Shown piece after piece: positions 8,024 through 15,087 of a stretch of DNA of 36,193 nt (the stretch's first letter is position 1; every line of letters starts with the position of its first letter). The stretch covers positions 1 to 36,193 of the forward strand of contig CALMOJ010000182.1 of NCBI GenBank assembly GCA_937871815.1, written 5' to 3'. The notes below the pieces were generated by a model, which ran no database searches, was not told the DNA's origin, and saw only the letters and a list, made by a program, of their open reading frames with translations. The position numbers and the translations under genes are program-made. This stretch comes from an uncultured Neisseriales bacterium. GTDB taxonomy: Bacteria > Pseudomonadota > Gammaproteobacteria > Burkholderiales > Aquaspirillaceae.

Positions 8024-9205
8024 ATGGCTTGCCGAATCCCTGAACACGTTGACCTTGCTATTGCCGGTGCGGGCCCAGTGGGGGCCACCTTGGCCCTGCT
8101 TGCCGCCCAAGCAGGGCGCAAAGTCGCCCTTATCGAAGCCCGTCCTGCTTTGGCGGGGACGACGGGCAAAGACCCGCGCGTGCTGGCCTTGTCGTGGGGC
8201 AGTCAGCAGATTTTGCAGCGCGTCGGCGCGTGGCCCGCCGATTTACCCGCCACGCCGATAGACAGCGTACACGTCAGCCAGCACAGCGGCTTAGGGCGGG
8301 TGCTGATACAGCGGCAAGACCTCGACCTGCCGCACCTCGGCTTTACCGTGGGTTATGCCGCGCTAAACGATGCCCTTGCCGCCGCACTCGCCGCCTCCTC
8401 GGTTTGTGTGCTGACCGATACCACCGTCACCGCCGTGACCAGTCTAGGCGCGTATGCACGGGTGCGCTGCTGCCAAGCCGGTCAAGCCGGTGAACTGACT
8501 GCCCGTGTCTTGGCCTTGGCCGAAGGCGGTGCCTTGGCCGACACCCTGCCTGATATGACCCGCCGCGAATACGACTACCAGCAACGCGCCCTGATTGCCC
8601 GTATCGACACCGACACCCCACACCAAGGTCGCGCCTTCGAACGCTTTGCCGCCGAAGGTCCTTTGGCTTTGCTACCCAATGGCGACAGCTACACCCTTGT
8701 CTGGACGCGTCCCCATGCCGAAGCTGAAGCCCTGCTGGCCTTAGACGATGCCGCTTTTGCCGCGCGGTTGGCGGCAGTGTGCGGCGAGCGCATCGGCCAG
8801 ATAACCGCCGTGGGCGAACGGGCTGCCGTGCCACTCCGGCTTAAATATGCGACCAAGCTGGTCAGCGGGCGCGTGGTGTTGGTGGGCAATGCCGCCCAAA
8901 CCATGCACCCCGTGGCCGCTCAGGGGCTGAACCTTGGGCTGCGCGATGCTGCCGAGCTGGCCCAGCATCTTGCGCCGTCGGGCGATGCCGGTGAGGCCAG
9001 CCGTTTGGCCGCCTATGCCCGTGCCCGCCAACACGACCGCGCCGCCGTCACCGGCTTTACCCATAGTCTGGTCAGCCTATTTGACCGGCACGACCCCCTT
9101 TCACGCTGTGGACGCGCAGCGGTGATGGCGACCATCGACACCCTCGCCCCATTGCGTCGCCACTTTGCCAGCCATCTTGTCTTTGGTGTAGGAGTCCCCG
9201 CATGA
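8024..9205 (+). CDS. ubiH: Ubiquinone ring hydroxylase UbiH (FAD-dependent)
   Basis: UbiH is a flavoprotein monooxygenase that hydroxylates the ring of the octaprenylated ubiquinone precursor. The 393-residue product has the N-terminal FAD motif GAGPVG (15-20), a DPRVLALS stretch, the UbiH-specific GRAFERFAAEGPLALLP, and the second FAD motif GNAAQTMHPVAAQGLNLGLRD from residue 288. Where E. coli UbiH has ADG between the two FAD motifs, this protein reads AEG; the change may be common in its clade. ATG 8024 is used; a GTG four codons upstream (8012) is an alternative. The 3' end overlaps the next ubi gene by 4 bp (ATGA), so the two are coupled. Confidence 0.9.
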   Translation: MACRIPEHVDLAIAGAGPVGATLALLAAQAGRKVALIEARPALAGTTGKDPRVLALSWGSQQILQRVGAWPADLPATPIDSVHVSQHSGLGRVLIQRQDLDLPHLGFTVGYAALNDALAAALAASSVCVLTDTTVTAVTSLGAYARVRCCQAGQAGELTARVLALAEGGALADTLPDMTRREYDYQQRALIARIDTDTPHQGRAFERFAAEGPLALLPNGDSYTLVWTRPHAEAEALLALDDAAFAARLAAVCGERIGQITAVGERAAVPLRLKYATKLVSGRVVLVGNAAQTMHPVAAQGLNLGLRDAAELAQHLAPSGDAGEASRLAAYARARQHDRAAVTGFTHSLVSLFDRHDPLSRCGRAAVMATIDTLAPLRRHFASHLVFGVGVPA

Positions 9206-10380
9206 GTGCCCAAAACAGCCCCGTTGAAGTGGATATTGCCGTGGTCGGGGGCGGCTTGGTCGGCGCGAGTCTTGCGCTGGCTTTGGCGCGTTCACCCCGC
9301 CGCTGGCGTGTGGCCTTGGTTGAGGGACACGCCCCCAACCTTAATCTGGCTGCCGAGGACAGCGATTGGGATGCGCGGGTCTATGCCATCAGCCCCGCCA
9401 ACCAACAGTTTCTCGCCCAGCTCGACGCGTGGCCTGCCGCTGACCGTATCGGCGTGATTGCCGCGATGGATGTGCGAGGCGACAGAACCGGCAAAATCGC
9501 CTTCTCTGCCCAAGATGCTGGCGAAGCCCGTCTGGCTTATATCGCCGAAAACCGGTGGATGGTCGCCGCACTGTGGGCGCAACTGGCGCACACCGAGGTG
9601 CTGTGCCTGACCGGCGAACGCCCCACGGCTTTGGTCACGTCGCCCAAAGCCGCCCAGCTCACCTTTGCCTCGGGGCGTGCCCTGCAGGCCAAGCTGGTGA
9701 TTGGCGCGGACGGTGCTAACTCTTGGGTGCGCCAAGCGATGGGGGTACGGGTGGAGGTGTCGCCCTACCACCATGCCGGCGTGGTCGCCAACTTTGCCAC
9801 CGAACGCCCCCACGACAACATCGCCCGCCAGTGGTTTTTGGGGGACGGCATTTTGGCGTGGCTACCGCTGCCCGATAAACGCATTTCCATTGTCTGGTCA
9901 CGCCGCGACCCCGAAGCTCTGACCAGCCTCAGCCCCGAAGCCCTGTGCGAAACGGTGGCCGCTGCGGGGGGCCATGCCTTGGGGGCATTCAGCTGCTTGA
10001 CCCCTGCAGTGGCCTTCCCCCTGCGCTTGATGCGCCCCGAAACCGTTATCGCCGAGCGCGTAGCCTTGGCGGGAGATGCCGCCCATACCGTCCATCCTTT
10101 GGCGGGGCAGGGGGTGAATTTAGGTTTTGGCGATGCGATTGCTTTGGCGGACTTGCTGGGCAATATGACCGGCGACCCTGGCGATTACCTTACCCTGCGC
10201 CGCTACCAACGTGCCCGCCGCGAAGCTGTCACCACCATGCAGTTGGGCTGTGACAGCCTGTTTAAGCTGTTCCACACCCACGACCCCATGCTGGGCTGGT
10301 TGCGGAACACCGGTCTCTCGCTGACCAATCAGCTCGCCCCCGTCAAGCGGCTGCTGGCACGGCAGGCGATAGGTTACTAG
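9202..10380 (+). CDS. UbiI/UbiF-type ubiquinone biosynthesis hydroxylase
   Basis: This is a second FAD monooxygenase of the UbiH/UbiF/UbiI family, 392 residues. The FAD motif GGGLVG is at 16-21. The middle motif VIGADGANSWVRQ is intact, unlike in the preceding UbiH. GDAAHTVHPLAGQGVNLGF begins at residue 291. The ERPHDNIARQWFLGDGILAWLP region closely resembles E. coli UbiI, and UbiI is also what follows ubiH in E. coli, so C5 hydroxylation is the best guess; a UbiF-like C6 role cannot be excluded. The start overlaps the ubiH stop and is preceded by TAGGAG. A composite repeat begins right after the stop. Confidence 0.88.
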   Translation: MSAQNSPVEVDIAVVGGGLVGASLALALARSPRRWRVALVEGHAPNLNLAAEDSDWDARVYAISPANQQFLAQLDAWPAADRIGVIAAMDVRGDRTGKIAFSAQDAGEARLAYIAENRWMVAALWAQLAHTEVLCLTGERPTALVTSPKAAQLTFASGRALQAKLVIGADGANSWVRQAMGVRVEVSPYHHAGVVANFATERPHDNIARQWFLGDGILAWLPLPDKRISIVWSRRDPEALTSLSPEALCETVAAAGGHALGAFSCLTPAVAFPLRLMRPETVIAERVALAGDAAHTVHPLAGQGVNLGFGDAIALADLLGNMTGDPGDYLTLRRYQRARREAVTTMQLGCDSLFKLFHTHDPMLGWLRNTGLSLTNQLAPVKRLLARQAIGY

Positions 10381-10383
10381 CCT

Positions 10384-10698
10384 TAGAACCTGTTTGCGGT
10401 CTGCGATACTCGGGTGATTTTGCGTTGAAATTCGGAAAAAACGTGATGCCCCGCCGCTGGTGGCAGATGGGGTTGGGCTGTTATTCCCCTCCTTTCGGAG
10501 GAGGGGTGCCCCGTAGGGGTGGGGTGGTTGCCTTTGGGTTTAGATTTTGACTCTGGCGGCCTCGCCAGCCACCACCCCGTCCAGCTTTGCCGTGGCCCCC
10601 TCCAGCGGAGGGGGATGTAGCCAAGACGGCAGAGATTGTGCTTTATATTGCGAATTTCGCCTTGGCTAACCCGCCGTTCGCTAGACTTTGAACAGCTT
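10384..10698 (+). repeat. Composite intergenic element: repeat A split by repeat B
   Basis: The 387 bp between the ubiI-like gene and dsbC are almost entirely repeat. The left end (10384-10447) matches the left third of repeat A, including the ACTCGGGTG and TGCGTTGAAAT blocks. The right end (about 10627-10698) matches the A right third, including TTTCGCCTTGGCTAACCC and TTCGCTAGACTTTGAACAG. Repeat B fills the middle. The outer ends carry a partly paired inverted repeat (CTGTT at the left, GAACAG at the right). No gene is seen here. Confidence 0.75.
10448..10626 (+). repeat. Repeat B, copy 1
   Basis: This GC-rich stretch of about 180 bp is closely similar to the reverse complement of 14791-14943. 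Shared blocks include GGGGTGGGGTGGTTGCCTTT and GGCGGCCTCGCCAGC. It contains several short G-run/C-run hairpins and no coding frame of note. Confidence 0.8.
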
Positions 10699-10767
10699 CT
10701 TACCGCCGATTGCGCCCTGCCTGCTGCCGTCGCACCCCCTTTTTTTGACTTTGCCCAGAAAGCCGCC

Positions 10768-11496
10768 ATGACTGTTTTTTTTCGCCCCCTGCTTGTTTCC
10801 TTGCTCACCCTGCCGCTGCTGGCGTGCTCGGCCTCTGCGGCTGATGACAGTGCCGCCGTCAAAAAACGCTTCACCGAACGCTTCCCTGAGCGCAACGTGG
10901 TCAGCGTCAACGCCACCCCGCTGAATGGGATTTACGAAGTGGTGATGCAAGGGCGGCAGATTGTGTATACCGACACCCGCACCGACTTTATCTTTGTTGG
11001 CGATATGGTTGATGTCAAAAAACGCCAAAGCTTGACCGAGCAGCGGATGAATGAATTGTCCAAAGTTGATTGGAAAGCCCTGCCGCTCGACCTCGCCGTA
11101 AAAGAAGTGCGCGGCAATGGCAGCCGTTCCTTGGCCGTGTTCTCCGACCCTGATTGCCCCTACTGCAAAAAGCTGGAGCAAGACAGCCTCGCCAAGCTCG
11201 ATAACGTGACGATTTACACCTTTTTGCTGCCGCTGACCGAGCTCCACCCCGATGCCGCCCGCAAATCCGCCCAAATCTGGTGTGCCACCGACCGCACTGC
11301 CGCATGGCTCGACCTGATGCGGCACAACAAAGCCCCCCAAGGCGCGGCCAGCTGCGACACCCCGCTGGCGCGTATCCAAACCTTGGCGAAAACGCTGGGC
11401 ATTTCGGGTACACCTGGGCTGGTCTTCCCCTCGGGCAAGCTCGTGCCTGGAGCCATTAGCCAAGCCGAGATTGAAAAACTGTTAGCGGGTAAATAA
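10768..11496 (+). CDS. dsbC: Periplasmic thiol:disulfide interchange protein DsbC
   Basis: DsbC isomerises wrong disulfide bonds in periplasmic proteins and is kept reduced by DsbD. From ATG 10768 the product has 242 residues: a signal peptide (1 to about 24, ending CSASA), an N-terminal dimerisation domain to about residue 85, and a thioredoxin-like domain with the active site CPYC at 130-133 and a cis-Pro loop in GISGTPGLVF. A second cysteine pair (Cys at IWCATD and at ASCDTP) is also present, as in DsbC. The open frame extends 132 bp upstream, but that part is repeat A sequence, so the longer start is rejected. Confidence 0.92.
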   Translation: MTVFFRPLLVSLLTLPLLACSASAADDSAAVKKRFTERFPERNVVSVNATPLNGIYEVVMQGRQIVYTDTRTDFIFVGDMVDVKKRQSLTEQRMNELSKVDWKALPLDLAVKEVRGNGSRSLAVFSDPDCPYCKKLEQDSLAKLDNVTIYTFLLPLTELHPDAARKSAQIWCATDRTAAWLDLMRHNKAPQGAASCDTPLARIQTLAKTLGISGTPGLVFPSGKLVPGAISQAEIEKLLAGK

Positions 11497-11521
11497 GCCC
11501 GCTGTGCATGGTTTTTGGCTA

Positions 11522-12346
11522 ATGTCGCCCCCCCTCGATTTGCTGCCCGCGACCCTTGTCAGTGCGGTGTTGTTGCCGCCTGGCAGTACCTTGTTGCTAC
11601 TGGGCTTGGCACTGCTGCTGTTTCGCCGTCGGCCAGCATGGGCGCGGGGCTGTGTGGTGTTGGCGTTTGGGATGCTGGCGGTGGCTTCCTTGCCGATATT
11701 GGCCAACGGCAGTATGCGCTTGCTGCAAACCGCCGCGCCGATTACCCCCACCGCGTTGCAACAGGTCGATGCGATTGTGGTGTTGGGCGGCGGACGGCGC
11801 AAAGCCGCACCCGAGGCCGACGGGCAAGACGTGGTCAGCGACACGGCCTTGGCGCGCGTGTTGTACGCCGCCCAGTTGGCCAAGGCGAGTGGCAAGCCGC
11901 TGCTGCTGACCGGTGGCGCACCGGATGGCGGGGTGGCCGAAGCGGTGTTGATGCAGCAGGTCTTGCAGCGTCAGGTTGGGGTGACGGCGCGTTGGCTAGA
12001 AACCGCCTCGCGCACCACGGCAGAAAACGCCAGCCTCTCGGCCTCGATTTTGCATCCGCTGGGGAAGCGTCGGATTGCCTTGGTGACCAATGCGTGGCAT
12101 ATGCAGCGTGCCGAGGTGGTGTTTGCCCACACTGGCTTTGTCGTCACGCCCGCCCCGATGGGGTATTTTTCGGCTAAAGAAGGGCTGATAGCGTGGTTGC
12201 CATCGGCGGCCATGTTGGCCAACAGTGCTCAGCTTTGGCGTGAAGCCATTGGGCAGCAGGCCTACCGCTGGCACCGTTACCGCACCAGCTTAAACACCGA
12301 TATCACCCCGCACCCCCCCACGTCGCAGCCCGTGTCGCGGCCTTGA
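11522..12346 (+). CDS. YdcF/ElyC/SanA-type DUF218 membrane protein
   Basis: The product of about 274 residues has two N-terminal hydrophobic segments (about 10-35 and 42-62) followed by a DUF218 domain with the typical opening VDAIVVLGGG, the LLLTGG strand, ETASRTTAENA and VTNAWHMQRA. In E. coli, ElyC is linked to peptidoglycan and lipid-carrier metabolism and SanA to envelope permeability; a cell-envelope role is likely here but the substrate is unknown. ATG 11522 is used; a GTG at 11504 in the same frame is an equally possible start. Neither has a good ribosome-binding site. It follows dsbC closely on the same strand. Confidence 0.85.
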   Translation: MSPPLDLLPATLVSAVLLPPGSTLLLLGLALLLFRRRPAWARGCVVLAFGMLAVASLPILANGSMRLLQTAAPITPTALQQVDAIVVLGGGRRKAAPEADGQDVVSDTALARVLYAAQLAKASGKPLLLTGGAPDGGVAEAVLMQQVLQRQVGVTARWLETASRTTAENASLSASILHPLGKRRIALVTNAWHMQRAEVVFAHTGFVVTPAPMGYFSAKEGLIAWLPSAAMLANSAQLWREAIGQQAYRWHRYRTSLNTDITPHPPTSQPVSRP

Positions 12347-12425
12347 TTTGTGCCATGACAGCCTGTTTTGATGCAATGCTCAGTCGCTCAATGCGGCCTT
12401 AACCTAATCCTAAAAGGGGGTTTCG

Positions 12426-13190
12426 ATGAAAGTCGGTGCCATCATCATTGGCGATGAATTGCTCTCGGGCAAACGCCAAGACAAACATCTGCCGCAACTG
12501 ATTCAGCTCTTGGTGGCGCGGGGTATCAAGCTGTCGTGGGTGGAATATATCGGCGACGATGCCGCCCGCCTGACCGCCACGTTTTGCCGCAGCCTCAACA
12601 GCCCCGACTTGGTGTTTAGCTTTGGCGGGATAGGTGCAACGCCGGATGACCTGACCCGTGCCTGTGCCGCCCATGCAGCGGGTGTGCCGCTTAAAATCCA
12701 CCCCGATGGCCAAGCCATTGTCGAAGAGCGTTTTGGGGCGGAGGCCTACCCACACCGCATCAATATGGTCAATATTCCGTGTGGCAGCAGCCTGATTCCG
12801 AATCCGGTTAACCAGATGCCGGGCTTTAGTTTTGCCCACCACCACTTTGTGCCTGGCTTTCCGAGCATGGCGTGGCCGATGGTGGAATGGGTGCTGGATA
12901 CCCACTACCGCCACTTGTTCGACAGTACCCCCGATATTGAACTGACCGTACTGGTGCCCCAAGCCCGTGAAGGGAACTTAATCGACATCATGCAGGCTTT
13001 TGTACGGGATAATCCTGCGCTTAAGCTGTCTAGCTTGCCCAGCTTTGGCACGGCATCTTTGCCGCCGCATATTGAGTTTGGTGTGACCGGTGCCCCGCTG
13101 TTAGCCGAGCCCGCCATGCACCACTTGGTCGAAGCCCTGAAAGGCGCGGGCTATACCCCGCAGGCTGTCGTGCACCGCGCGGCAAGCTAA
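12426..13190 (+). CDS. Molybdopterin-binding (MoaB/Mog-like, CinA N-terminal type) domain protein
   Basis: The 254-residue product begins with the fold shared by MoaB, Mog and the CinA N-terminal domain: MKVGAIIIGDELLSGKRQD, then FSFGGIGATPDDLT, and further on NPVNQMPGF and the VPGFPSM stretch. There is no C-terminal CinA deamidase domain, so it is not full CinA. Stand-alone proteins of this kind are widespread and their function is not settled; molybdenum cofactor handling is assumed from the fold only. The ATG follows AAAAGGGGGTTTCG. No other molybdenum genes lie nearby. A repeat A end begins immediately after the stop. Confidence 0.85.
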   Translation: MKVGAIIIGDELLSGKRQDKHLPQLIQLLVARGIKLSWVEYIGDDAARLTATFCRSLNSPDLVFSFGGIGATPDDLTRACAAHAAGVPLKIHPDGQAIVEERFGAEAYPHRINMVNIPCGSSLIPNPVNQMPGFSFAHHHFVPGFPSMAWPMVEWVLDTHYRHLFDSTPDIELTVLVPQAREGNLIDIMQAFVRDNPALKLSSLPSFGTASLPPHIEFGVTGAPLLAEPAMHHLVEALKGAGYTPQAVVHRAAS

Positions 13191-13250
13191 GAACGTGTTC
13201 AAAGCCTCGCGAACGATGGGGTCAGCCAAGGTGAAATACCCCGAAGCCTC
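13191..13250 (-). repeat. Lone right end of repeat A (reverse orientation)
   Basis: The sequence just after the stop at 13190, read on the minus strand, matches the A right end: CCTTGGCTGACCCC, then CGTTCGCGAGG and GAACACG. The match fades out near 13245, where a REP-like hairpin begins, so this copy appears truncated. Confidence 0.6.
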
Positions 13251-13253
13251 TGT

Positions 13254-13302
13254 GTAGGTCGGGATTTATCCCGATACTTTGTCGGGTTAAAACCCGACCT
13301 AC
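13254..13302. repeat. REP-like palindromic hairpin
   Basis: GTAGGTCGGG (13254-13263) is perfectly complementary to CCCGACCTAC (13293-13302). Between them lie two smaller palindromes, TCGGGATTTATCCCGA and GTCGGGTTAAAACCCGAC, so the unit can fold as one long stem or as two hairpins. GTAGGTCGGG is a familiar REP-type head. It lies between two genes transcribed in the same direction. Confidence 0.8.
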
Positions 13303-13417
13303 GTCTGGCGGCGTATTTACAGCAAATAGCGCACCTTATAACTAGGCTCTAAGACCTCCCCCTAACCCCGACCCCCGCGCCCTGTTTAAGGCGTGTTTAA
13401 CAGCAAAGAGAACAACC

Positions 13418-14719
13418 ATGCGGCAAACGTGGAGCGTGACCACCGCGCTGGCTATTACGCTGGCCACCATCGGCATGGGCGAGGCGGCAGAAACCCGCCC
13501 TGCCATCAAAATCACCCCGCTGAAACGGCTAGAGGGCAGTCCTGCCCCTGCGGCAACCGACAAGGCCAGCAAGCCCGCCCCAGCGGACAAGCCCCTTGCT
13601 GCCGAGACGGATAGCCGCACGACGCAGGAGGGCGACACGGCACCCGAAGCGGCGACCAAGGCGGACACGGCCAGCCCCAGTGTGGCAAGCCCGACTGCCC
13701 CCGCCAAACGTGCCAAGCCTGCCCCGCGTGCGGCGGCAGCCGCCCCTGCCGCCCCTGCCACCCCTGAAGCCGCACCGTCCGCCGCGTCCAGTGCTGCTAA
13801 AACAGAGCCAGCGGCTCCCCACCTGACCGAGGCACCGGCTCCCGCCGAGGGATCGCCGCCAGTCCGCGCCGCCAAGCCGACCCCGCAGCCAGCCCAAGCG
13901 GCTGCGCCGTCTCGTCTTGCTGCACCCGTTGCGGCTGCCGTAGCCGTCGGCGCGGCGACCTTGGCGACATCGCCTAGCGAGCCGAGTTCGCCCGCTGCTG
14001 CCGCCAAACCTACGCCCCCCGTGGCCGTGCCGCCGTCCGCGCCGGTAGTCAAACCGGAGCCATCCCCTGTGTCGCCTGTACCCAGTCCGGTCGAGGCGAT
14101 GACTGCCCCTGCCCAGCCCGCCAGCCCCTCGGTGGCCGCCCCTGCGGTCGTGCCCCATAAGCCCAAACCCAAGCCGCTGCCGAGTCGGCTGTTGCCGCCG
14201 CCGGTGACGGTGCGGGCAGAAGCCCCGACTGCCGCACCCGCTGCCCCGCCGCGCCCTGCGGCACCACCTCCGATGCGTGCGGTGTTGCCGCCGTCGGTGG
14301 TGTCCTCAGGGCAGGCCGTGCGGCCTTCGCCTTTGGTGTCGATAGGTACGATGGCGGCTGCCCCTGCTGTGGCTGCGCCACCATCGGCACGCCCTGTTTC
14401 ACCGGCGCGTGCCGAGCCCCGCCTCAGCCCGAGCTTGACCACTCAAGGCGTGCTGTCTGGCAAAAGCGTCCGTGACCATAGCTTTGCCGGCAGTGCCGGT
14501 AATGTGGTGCGGGTGACCTTGTCCGGTGCGAACCCGTTGGCGTATTTTGTGTTGCGCGGCCCTGATAACGGCATCGTCACTTCAGCGGAAACCCGCGACT
14601 GGATGGGGAGTTTGCCCGCTGCCGGTCGCTATACGGTGCAGGTGTTTTTGTACCGCGATGGGGCAGGGGCGGGGGGTGCGGTGGATTACCGCTTGCGGGT
14701 GAACACGGTTAAGCCTTAG
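13418..14719 (+). CDS. Secreted Pro/Ala-rich protein with C-terminal beta-sandwich (PliG/PPC-like) domain
   Basis: The 433-residue product has an N-terminal signal peptide (cleavage likely after GMGEA, about residue 23), then about 310 residues of low-complexity Pro/Ala/Lys/Ser sequence that would be extended, and a C-terminal domain of about 85 residues. That domain reads as a small all-beta fold: SGKSVRDHSF, RVTLSG, YFVLRGP, GSLPAAGRYTVQVFLYR, VDYRLRVN. The GxLPAxGxYTxxVxLxR pattern is like that of lysozyme-inhibitor PliG-like and pre-peptidase C-terminal-like domains. A periplasmic or surface protein with a spacer reaching through peptidoglycan is plausible; no enzymatic motif is seen. It is flanked by repeats on both sides and has no obvious partner gene. 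Confidence 0.75.
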   Translation: MRQTWSVTTALAITLATIGMGEAAETRPAIKITPLKRLEGSPAPAATDKASKPAPADKPLAAETDSRTTQEGDTAPEAATKADTASPSVASPTAPAKRAKPAPRAAAAAPAAPATPEAAPSAASSAAKTEPAAPHLTEAPAPAEGSPPVRAAKPTPQPAQAAAPSRLAAPVAAAVAVGAATLATSPSEPSSPAAAAKPTPPVAVPPSAPVVKPEPSPVSPVPSPVEAMTAPAQPASPSVAAPAVVPHKPKPKPLPSRLLPPPVTVRAEAPTAAPAAPPRPAAPPPMRAVLPPSVVSSGQAVRPSPLVSIGTMAAAPAVAAPPSARPVSPARAEPRLSPSLTTQGVLSGKSVRDHSFAGSAGNVVRVTLSGANPLAYFVLRGPDNGIVTSAETRDWMGSLPAAGRYTVQVFLYRDGAGAGGAVDYRLRVNTVKP

Positions 14720-14790
14720 AGCCTGTTGAGCGGCTCGCGAACGGCGGGTCGGCCAAGGCAAAATGCCCCGAAAAAGCACACACGCTGCGG
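14714..14790 (-). repeat. Repeat A right end, reverse orientation, joined to repeat B
   Basis: Read on the minus strand this matches 10627-10698: GTGTGCTTTTT, then TTTTGCCTTGGCCGACCCGC, CGTTCGCGAGC and CAACAGG. It starts at the stop of the preceding gene and passes directly into repeat B, the same junction as at 10.6 kb. A matching left end of A is not found beyond B. Confidence 0.65.
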
Positions 14791-14943
14791 CCTTGGCTGC
14801 TATTCCCCTCCGCCGGACGGGGTAGTTGCTGGCGAGGCCGCCAGAGCCAAACCCAGACCCAAAGGCAACCACCCCACCCCGATGGGGCACCCCGCCACGG
14901 GAGGGAAATCACAGCCCAAGCCCAGCGACCACCTGTGGCGGGG
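14791..14943 (-). repeat. Repeat B, copy 2
   Basis: This is the reverse complement of repeat B copy 1, with about 150 bp aligned from the CCACAGGTGG side to the GGAATAGCAGCCAAGG side. Conserved blocks include GGGGTGGGGTGGTTGCCTTT and GGCGGCCTCGCCAGC. The remaining 75 bp up to the terminator hold no gene or further match. Confidence 0.8.
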
Positions 14944-15019
14944 AATGGCGGCGTAGGTCACCGGCGGCGGGGAATAAAAACCAAACCCTCTTAGCTGGCT
15001 GAAAGGTCGCGCCAAAAGC

Positions 15020-15065
15020 AAAGGGGACACCCCGCCGTGCTGGGCGGCGTGTCCCCTTTTTTGCG
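15020..15065. terminator. Bidirectional terminator between the Pro/Ala-rich gene and tex
   Basis: AAAGGGGACAC (15020-15030) pairs with GTGTCCCCTTT (15049-15059), and a GC-rich inner stem extends it. A T run at 15057-15062 serves the plus strand; the minus strand (tex) has a weaker T-rich tail. It separates two convergent genes. Confidence 0.85.
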
Positions 15066-15087
15066 GGTTTTTTACGGGCGGTGCGTG

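Noticed and set aside
12426-13190. Full-length CinA competence/nicotinamide deamidase
   Set aside because: Only the N-terminal molybdopterin-binding-like domain is present; the C-terminal deamidase domain is missing and the length of 254 residues is too short.
13342-14442. 366-codon Gly/Ala-rich open frame on the minus strand
   Set aside because: It is the antisense of the Pro/Ala-rich stretch; GC-rich Pro/Ala codons read as Gly/Ala on the other strand and rarely give stops. The plus-strand frame has a signal peptide and a recognisable C-terminal domain.
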